From Sanchytrium tribonematis (Eukaryota; Sanchytriomycota; Sanchytriomycetes; Sanchytriales; Sanchytriaceae), in assembly GCA_018985235.1 (NCBI GenBank), contig JADGIG010000275.1, positions 1-10,928 on the forward strand: DNA of 10,928 nucleotides. Reading direction: 5' to 3'. Shown here piece after piece: positions 6,413 through 10,928 of this stretch (the first letter of the stretch is position 1; each line of letters opens with the position of its first letter). Under the pieces are notes generated by a model. That model had not been told where the DNA came from. It worked only from the letters and a program-made list of their open reading frames with translations, and searched no databases. The position numbers and the translations under genes were made by a program.

Positions 6413-7012
6413 ATGCATCGTATTAGATTTGCAATTGCACCAATGTTGGCTGGTAGTGCCTATCTTGGATATCAAGCAGGTCAATCTACATTCAAAGCAC
6501 CTCAAATGTCAATGATCCCAAAGATGGAAATGGCAGAAAAACAACCAGCAAAAGTAGAAAGAACATTTATTATGGTCAAACCAGATGGGGTAGCAAGAAA
6601 CTTGACTGGTAAAATCATTGATAGATTTCTACAACGTGGATATTATTTAGTGGGCATGAAATTGTTGGTGCCAAGTAAGAAATTAGCAGAGACGCATTAT
6701 GAGGATTTAAAATCAAAGCCATTTTATAATGGATTGGTGGAATATATGACTAATGGTAAAGCGGGTGTAGTGGCCATGGTATTTGAAGGGACGGATGCTG
6801 TTAAAACGGGTAGAACGATTATTGGGGCTACGAATCCATTAGAATCTGCACCAGGTACAATTAGAGGAGATTATTGCATTGAGATTGGTAGAAATATCAT
6901 TCATGGGTCAGACAGTGAAGAATCTGCGAATAAAGAGATCTCATTATGGTTTCAACCGGGTGAATTGGTAGAAACTCGACATCCTATGCATGAATGGGTG
7001 ATGGGACGATAA
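6413..7012 (+). CDS. Nucleoside diphosphate kinase, probably mitochondrial (NDPK/NME family)
   Basis: The enzyme transfers the gamma phosphate from ATP to other NDPs through a phosphohistidine and balances NTP pools. The 199-aa product has a complete NDK domain from about residue 49: [14 protein letters not shown] (49-62, with the conserved Lys56), FYNGLVEYM (104-112), Arg134, GTIRGD (148-153, Arg151) and NIIHGSDS (161-168) with catalytic His164, then W179F and a normal C-terminus ending HEWVMGR. The first 48 residues are extra relative to the usual ~150-aa cytosolic enzyme. They are basic and Ala/Gly-rich with an aromatic stretch ([18 protein letters not shown]) but no acidic residue before Glu39, as in intermembrane-space or inner-membrane-anchored NDKs. 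I start at the ATG at 6413; the preceding TTG is not used. Convergent with the gene at 7231-7458. Confidence 0.95.
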   Translation: MHRIRFAIAPMLAGSAYLGYQAGQSTFKAPQMSMIPKMEMAEKQPAKVERTFIMVKPDGVARNLTGKIIDRFLQRGYYLVGMKLLVPSKKLAETHYEDLKSKPFYNGLVEYMTNGKAGVVAMVFEGTDAVKTGRTIIGATNPLESAPGTIRGDYCIEIGRNIIHGSDSEESANKEISLWFQPGELVETRHPMHEWVMGR

Positions 7013-7013
7013 A

Positions 7014-7019
7014 AATAAA
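7014..7019 (+). terminator. Probable polyadenylation signal of NDK
   Basis: AATAAA begins two bases after the NDK stop codon (7010-7012). Confidence 0.5.
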
Positions 7020-7196
7020 TAGTTGAGTGATAATATTGGATTCTAATAGTCGGGTAGTGGGCGTGTTTGATCGGAAAAATCACTAAATGTTTGAGACTTG
7101 AGAGAAGTGTTTGAAACAGAAATTTCTGATTTTTCAGCAAAGTAACTTGTAAGTAACTACTATTTCACTTGTTTAACGCGAAATTAAAGGAATCTA

Positions 7197-7202
7197 TTTA
7201 TT
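7197..7202 (-). terminator. Probable polyadenylation signal of the 7231-7458 gene
   Basis: AATAAA on the minus strand lies 28 bases after the TAG stop at 7231-7233. Confidence 0.4.
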
Positions 7203-7230
7203 TGTAAAATGAATCATGCTTGTAACTCTA

Positions 7231-7458
7231 CTATTGATGACGTTGCTCTGAACTCTGATGCTTTTTACTATTTCCGCGATTTTGTCTGCTTTGTGGTAAT
7301 AAATCAGCATCCAGTATAGGTTTAAACAATTTATATACCATGGGATGCTGTATAGCTCTAGATCCGTCTGTGAATGTAGTTAATGTGGGTTTATTTGGTA
7401 AATCGGGCATTTCTTCAATTTTCATTTTACTAGAGTTGTTTCTCGACTTTTTATCCAT
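7231..7458 (-). CDS. Small basic protein, unrecognised
   Basis: The ATG at 7458 gives 75 aa. The same frame is open upstream to about 7521 with no further ATG, so an upstream exon or a different start is possible. The protein has a Lys/Ser/Asn-rich start (MDKKSRNNSSKMK), a central segment PTLTTFTDGSRAIQHPMVYK followed by LFKPILDADLLP, and a hydrophilic basic tail (QSRQNRGNSKKHQSSEQRHQ). The DGS turn within a beta-like stretch weakly recalls small mitochondrial ribosomal proteins, but I do not claim that. It lies 148 bp downstream of SF3A1 on the same strand and has an AATAAA downstream of its stop. A candidate minimal intron upstream (7527-7547) does not join this frame to an ATG. Confidence 0.5.
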   Translation of the reverse strand: MDKKSRNNSSKMKIEEMPDLPNKPTLTTFTDGSRAIQHPMVYKLFKPILDADLLPQSRQNRGNSKKHQSSEQRHQ

Positions 7459-7598
7459 TTTAATATTACAAAGAGTTGATGTTGATGGCCTATATCGAAT
7501 ACAAACAAGTATAGGGGACACATGTGCTAATTAGTAAAGCCACTTACATCTCTCATAACAAATGTCGTCGATTTCATCGAATTCCCGATTTTTAATGA

Positions 7599-7604
7599 TT
7601 TATT
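7599..7604 (-). terminator. Probable polyadenylation signal of SF3A1
   Basis: AATAAA on the minus strand begins three bases after the TAA stop (7607-7609) of the SF3A1 gene. Confidence 0.5.
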
Positions 7605-7606
7605 TG

Positions 7607-9142
7607 TTAAAGCTTTAAATAGATCACACAATGTTCTGTCAACATGCTCATTTTCATGGCATTCTTCAATAATTGGGACTCTTTAAACAGTTTCATTTTA
7701 TTCCACGGAATCTCGGTTTTCTCTTGAATTCTCTTTTTAAGTGAAATAATGGTATCATTCTTACTCACATGCATTGTAAATACATTTCCTTGCAATTCCC
7801 CATCATTTGGTAATTGTATTTCCACATCAAATTCAGTCAATTCCTCAGTTTCATCCAATTCTCTTTTTTGTTTCATTTGCTCTAAAACTTGCTTTTTCGT
7901 GTGTTGCTTGCCATCCCATGTGATATTCGGTTTATTCTCTACTATTTTGTTCCTATTTCCAAGTTGTTTTGCAAATATTTCATCATCCACTTGAAAATGC
8001 ACATTTTTACTTTCTTGTCTTTCCAAATCTTTCAAATGCTGTGAATCTTTTAGGCATTCTTTTAAATGAGATGGTAGATTGACTTCACTCATTTTCATAT
8101 TGCAATGAGGGCACACAGTGATAATAGGTGCTTGTTTTGGAGTAATTTGTGTTTTTGGTGTTTTGATATTTAAATGAGATGGAATCTGCATTTCTTTAGA
8201 TTTCGTACTATTTTTAGAAGATACAGACATCTCCATACTCATTTCATCTGATCCTGCATCTGATTTCTCATCATTTTCATCATTTTCAGATGCTTCAGAA
8301 ATATCATTTTGTATTTCTTGCTCTACCGTAGCCAGTAACTGATCCATATGCTTTAATTTGCGTTGTTTTTCTTGAATGGACATGGTCTTTAAGTCGTTTA
8401 ATTTCAATGGGACTGGATATTCTTGTTTTGAATCCAAAATTGAGAAATTTAATTCTTCAATCAATTTATAGTCGTGCCAGTCAATAGAATCGTATAATTG
8501 ACGCATCACATCTTGTTTCTCTTCTTTATTTGTCTGTTCAAATCTTAAATAATCTAAATATTCAGATCGTTTTAAAATATTTGGTAAAATGAAAAATGGG
8601 TCATTTTTGACATTTTTGATATTTTCATTTAATGCATCCTTGTGCTCAATCATGTATTTAAATTGCTTGATGTATTGCTGATAATATTCATGTTTAGAAT
8701 GCGTGGGTCTCATAAAATGAAATCTGTAATTTTCTGCTTCTTTTTGTTGTAGTTTTAAATGGAATGACTGGCCATACAGTGCGGTATATTTAGCAGTTAA
8801 TTGAATTAAATCTAGATCGATTCGATTCATGTCTTTTAAATGGGTTAAAAATTTATATTCTGGTGGAGGATTTGGTTTTGAAGATTCTGCTTTATTTTCT
8901 ACTTTACTTTCTGTTAATGAGGGTGGTAGTTGACCTTGTTTGATTAAATTCAGTGTATATTCGAAATAATTATAGTAGGGATCTGTATTTTGTAGGAAAT
9001 TGAATTTACTGGATTGTTCAGACTGATCCATAATTCTCTGTTGAAATGCCATGCCATTTTTAGCAATAAAACTAGCTGTTTTATCAATGACTGCTTGTAA
9101 TTGAGGTGGTGGTAATATAAATGATTTCTTTTGAAGTTGCAT
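7607..9142 (-). CDS. SF3A1: Splicing factor 3A subunit 1 (SF3A1/SAP114, Prp21-related)
   Basis: SF3A1 is part of the U2 snRNP SF3a complex, which supports branch-point recognition in the nucleus. The 511-aa frame, with its own ATG, shows the family's architecture. SURP1 is at about residues 14-64 (with FIAKNG and FNFLQNTDPYYNYFEY). SURP2 is at about 110-163 (ALYGQSF...FHFMRPTHSKHEYYQQY). The conserved central part (about 215-265) follows, including DWHDY and the YPVP region. After an acidic Ser/Glu/Asp-rich linker (281-305) come the CPHC...H...C segment (344-363), the diagnostic NITWDG (406-411) and a C-terminal ubiquitin-like domain (438-511). It is shorter than the roughly 800-aa animal protein, mainly in linkers, and the gene itself has no intron. 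It is divergent from the SDR gene over 98 bp. Confidence 0.95.
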   Translation of the reverse strand: MQLQKKSFILPPPQLQAVIDKTASFIAKNGMAFQQRIMDQSEQSSKFNFLQNTDPYYNYFEYTLNLIKQGQLPPSLTESKVENKAESSKPNPPPEYKFLTHLKDMNRIDLDLIQLTAKYTALYGQSFHLKLQQKEAENYRFHFMRPTHSKHEYYQQYIKQFKYMIEHKDALNENIKNVKNDPFFILPNILKRSEYLDYLRFEQTNKEEKQDVMRQLYDSIDWHDYKLIEELNFSILDSKQEYPVPLKLNDLKTMSIQEKQRKLKHMDQLLATVEQEIQNDISEASENDENDEKSDAGSDEMSMEMSVSSKNSTKSKEMQIPSHLNIKTPKTQITPKQAPIITVCPHCNMKMSEVNLPSHLKECLKDSQHLKDLERQESKNVHFQVDDEIFAKQLGNRNKIVENKPNITWDGKQHTKKQVLEQMKQKRELDETEELTEFDVEIQLPNDGELQGNVFTMHVSKNDTIISLKKRIQEKTEIPWNKMKLFKESQLLKNAMKMSMLTEHCVIYLKL

Positions 9143-9240
9143 GTCAGAAGGAGTATCTTTTGCAAACTGGTTTCCGAAAATAGCTTATTGGTGATATACA
9201 CGTGAAAATTAGATGGAAATGAACGCATCCCTTCTTTTGC
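9143..9240. promoter_or_regulatory. 98-bp divergent promoter between SF3A1 and the SDR gene
   Basis: The spacer contains an E-box-like CACGTG (9199-9204) and an inverted CCAAT motif (ATTGG, 9187-9191). In fungi such elements bind bHLH and Hap/NF-Y-type factors. Their use here is inferred from position only. Confidence 0.45.
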
Positions 9241-9927
9241 ATGGCACCCGTCATTGTGATTGCAGGCTATGGCCCAGCTATTTCTCATGAAGTATGCAAT
9301 GCATTTTCTAAAAAAGGATATTCTTTAGCATTAATTGCAAGAACTAAATCCAAATTAGATCAAGCTGTTGAGCAATTCAAGGAAAATGGTATCAAATCGG
9401 CCGCATTTCCAACTGATTTAGGAGATGTCAAGTCTGTTGAAAATACCATAAAAGCTATTCAAAAAGATTTGGGAAGTATTGCCATTATTTTTTGGAATGG
9501 AGGTGGTATTGGCAAACCAGTCTTGGAAACTAGCTCTGAGGAATACAGATTCAATTTCACTGCTAATATTGACTCGTTGTGTGTTGCTATCAATTCTGCC
9601 AAATCAGATTTAGAGAAAAATAAGGGCGCTGTTTTAGTCACTGGTGGCGGATTAGGTGTAGATCATCCAATGAGTACCCAAATGGCTATTAATTGGAAAT
9701 GTGGTTCATTTGCCATTAATAAGGCTGCTCAACATAAATTGGTTGATTTATTACATGCAGATTTGAAACCATTGGGTATTTATGCTGGTGAAGTCACAGT
9801 CATGTCTAGTGTTAAAGGAACACCATGGGATGATGGTAGTGCTACAATTACAGCTGAGAATGTGGCCAAGTTATTTGTGGAGCTGTTTGAAAAGAGAGAT
9901 AAAGTTTTTGCAAAAATTGACAAATAA
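9241..9927 (+). CDS. Atypical short-chain dehydrogenase/reductase lacking the catalytic Tyr
   Basis: The 228-aa Rossmann-fold protein starts at ATG 9241. It has a dinucleotide-binding loop GYGPAIS (9-15), an ALIART strand end (30-35) suggesting NADP preference, TDLGD (58-62), the WNGGGIG loop (85-91) in place of the usual NAG, NFTANIDS (105-112) and VTGGGLG (133-139). The usual Ser before the active site is not seen, and the YxxxK motif reads FAINK (157-161): Lys161 is kept but Tyr is Phe. Related divergent SDRs with GGG motifs and lost Tyr are known from bacteria and fungi; substrate and activity are unknown. The length is near the small end for classical SDRs. An AATAAA overlaps the stop, and the next gene starts 46 bp later on the same strand. 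Confidence 0.88.
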   Translation: MAPVIVIAGYGPAISHEVCNAFSKKGYSLALIARTKSKLDQAVEQFKENGIKSAAFPTDLGDVKSVENTIKAIQKDLGSIAIIFWNGGGIGKPVLETSSEEYRFNFTANIDSLCVAINSAKSDLEKNKGAVLVTGGGLGVDHPMSTQMAINWKCGSFAINKAAQHKLVDLLHADLKPLGIYAGEVTVMSSVKGTPWDDGSATITAENVAKLFVELFEKRDKVFAKIDK

Positions 9928-9932
9928 ATAAA
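9923..9932 (+). terminator. Overlapping AATAAA motifs at the SDR stop codon
   Basis: AATAAA occurs at 9923-9928 (spanning the TAA stop) and at 9927-9932. These are probable polyadenylation signals. Confidence 0.5.
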
Positions 9933-9973
9933 ATTTGCGGTACACAGATCACACGGATTCTGACAGGGGAGAA

Positions 9974-10711
9974 ATGTTGTTGCCATTATTTGCGCATCAA
10001 ATTGCATTTAATAGCGGCATTCTGCATATTAAAGAATTGGATATTTATCAACCTATTGAAAATCCAAACATCATGTTGTTTGAAAATCCACTGCTGATTG
10101 AAAAGCATTTAAATTTGGATACTGCCATATTATTGGTGAAGAAACATGAAATTATCTTTGATAATTCTTTGAAAAATGTAGGTTTTTGCACAATGGCCGA
10201 AATCATTTGTCTTCAATTAAATTACTATTACCCACAGCTCTATAGTCAGATGCAAGTGCCCAAATTAACCAATGACGAAGCCGAAGCCGGTTCACTTGTC
10301 ATTGCACATTTGTATTTCGATTTTGAGATTGAAAAATCAATGGAAATGAACTTTGACTTTAATTTGCAAAACTATCAAAAAATAATCTCTGATAGTGAAC
10401 ATGCTAAAAGATTGCTTAAATATTATCTCGAAACAATTCCAAAGTTGTTTTTCCACCCAGATTGGCCATTTGAACACATGTTTGAACAAACTAGACAATT
10501 ATTGGTGTTTGGTGCCGCTATGTTGAAGATTTCCAAAAAAATGAACTCACACAAATTATCTTATGAGAAAATATTACGTGCAATAGGATCTAAGATACCT
10601 GGTATACAAGTATATTTCGAGAAAACATTAAAAATGATTGATTTATATGAAAATGATGATAATTTTGATGCATTTTCAATTCGAGTCAATGCTACCATGT
10701 ATTTTGGCTAA
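9974..10711 (+). CDS. Unrecognised 245-aa protein
   Basis: I start at the ATG at 9974 (MLLPLFAHQIAF); the frame is open slightly further upstream but only from a TTG. The protein is moderately acidic, apparently mostly helical, with no clear signal peptide, membrane span or known motif. Notable stretches are an acidic NDEAEAGS region, the ETIPKLFFHPDWPFEHMF segment rich in aromatics, and a C-terminal helix-like region ending NATMYFG. It looks cytosolic or nuclear. It is tandem to the SDR gene (46 bp) and convergent with NADP-isocitrate dehydrogenase, with only five bases between the stop codons. Codon use resembles that of the neighbours. I cannot name a function. Confidence 0.72.
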   Translation: MLLPLFAHQIAFNSGILHIKELDIYQPIENPNIMLFENPLLIEKHLNLDTAILLVKKHEIIFDNSLKNVGFCTMAEIICLQLNYYYPQLYSQMQVPKLTNDEAEAGSLVIAHLYFDFEIEKSMEMNFDFNLQNYQKIISDSEHAKRLLKYYLETIPKLFFHPDWPFEHMFEQTRQLLVFGAAMLKISKKMNSHKLSYEKILRAIGSKIPGIQVYFEKTLKMIDLYENDDNFDAFSIRVNATMYFG

Positions 10712-10716
10712 ACAAA

Positions 10717-10928
10717 TCACAATTTACTTTTTAATGAATCATCTAATCTTAATTTCACTTGATTTAAATACTCTGTCGTATTTACATAATCAGATCTTTT
10801 CATTTCTTTTCCTTTTTGAGCCAATGCCAAATCTTTGGTCATGACCCCATCTTTATTCACAGAATCAATACAGCCATGTTCAACACAAATGAATCCATTT
10901 CTGGATTTGCCAAATCATGCTTTGAAAT
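10717..10928 (-). CDS. NADP-dependent isocitrate dehydrogenase, C-terminal end, with apparent frameshift and -SKL tail
   Basis: The enzyme oxidises isocitrate to 2-oxoglutarate and makes NADPH. Reading the minus strand from the TGA stop (10717-10719), one frame gives GCIDSVNKDGVMTKDLALAQ, then KRSDYVNTTEYL and finally LKSKL. This is the typical C-terminus of eukaryotic NADP-IDH (CIETVE.G.MTKDLA, then YLNTEEF). The preceding IDH-like stretch HDLANPEMDSFV lies in another frame, so a one-base shift occurs near 10876-10890. This is either a real mutation or a sequence error. The last three residues are SKL, a canonical PTS1 peroxisomal signal; a similar terminal tripeptide is used by the peroxisomal forms of this enzyme. 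The gene continues off the right edge. Confidence 0.78.

Noticed and set aside
7120-7190. GTAAGT-containing sequence and short GTAAC repeats after NDK, considered as an intron or a tRNA
   Set aside because: No flanking exon frame, no branch site at sensible spacing, and no tRNA T-loop motif or cloverleaf pairing was seen.
8950-9288. 112-aa minus-strand frame over the SF3A1 start and divergent promoter
   Set aside because: It overlaps the N-terminus of SF3A1 in another frame and runs into the SDR start; no recognisable domain.
9780-10007. Minus-strand 75-aa frame across the SDR end
   Set aside because: It is a shadow of the SDR coding sequence with no recognisable motif.
10638-10844. 68-aa plus-strand frame at the right edge
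   Set aside because: It overlaps the end of the 245-aa gene and lies antisense to the IDH C-terminus, which has clear family motifs.
1-10928. Microsporidian origin suggested by compaction, short 3' ends and the intron-like motif
   Set aside because: The GT69 enzyme, the NDK with a mitochondrial-type extension and an -SKL isocitrate dehydrogenase imply organelles and pathways that classical microsporidia have lost; only a less reduced relative or another compact fungus fits.

Overview
The window looks like nuclear DNA from a eukaryote with an AT-rich (roughly one third G+C by eye), compact and intron-poor genome, most likely a fungus. The evidence is a GT69/CAP59-type mannosyltransferase (a family I know essentially from fungi), an SF3A1 spliceosome subunit (so splicing exists although no intron is needed in the main genes here), a nucleoside diphosphate kinase with an N-terminal extension of mitochondrial type, and the end of an NADP-isocitrate dehydrogenase with a peroxisomal -SKL tail. 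Functional mitochondria and peroxisomes argue against a classical microsporidian. An early-diverging or otherwise compact fungal lineage fits best, but the clade is inference.

Layout, left to right. (1) 1-1083 (+): 3' part of a Ser/Thr-rich, probably secreted protein with two copies of a Cys/Trp module and a basic 8-residue tail repeated four times. (2) 1080-2207 (-): GT69 mannosyltransferase, convergent with (1) and sharing 4 bp of stop codons. (3) 2258-2885: a 628-bp Tc1-type (DD34E) transposon remnant with both inverted repeats, flanked by TA. It holds a decayed, N-terminally deleted transposase on +. (4) 2873-3946 (-) and 4011-5276 (-): two tandem paralogues of an unrecognised, probably secreted helical family. 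The transposon sits in the last codons of the first. (5) 5492-5839 (+): a small secreted four-cysteine protein, divergent from (4). (6) 5920-6147 (-): a 75-aa coiled-coil-like protein. (7) 6413-7012 (+): NDK. (8) 7231-7458 (-): a small basic-tailed protein. (9) 7607-9142 (-): SF3A1. (10) 9241-9927 (+): an atypical short-chain dehydrogenase, divergent from SF3A1 over 98 bp. (11) 9974-10711 (+): an unrecognised 245-aa protein. (12) 10717-10928 (-): the C-terminal end of NADP-isocitrate dehydrogenase, with an apparent frameshift.

The genes are a mixture of housekeeping functions (splicing, nucleotide balance, NADPH supply, protein or wall mannosylation) and a left-hand block, about 1-5.8 kb, rich in secreted or membrane-anchored proteins without clear relatives. 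The best candidates for something undescribed are the tandem secreted paralogue family, the transposon that rewrote the end of one member and supplied its stop codon and probable polyadenylation signal, and the module-plus-tail surface protein at the left edge. I found no rRNA, tRNA or CRISPR array. No gene-free stretch exceeds 300 bases; the longest is 6148-6412.
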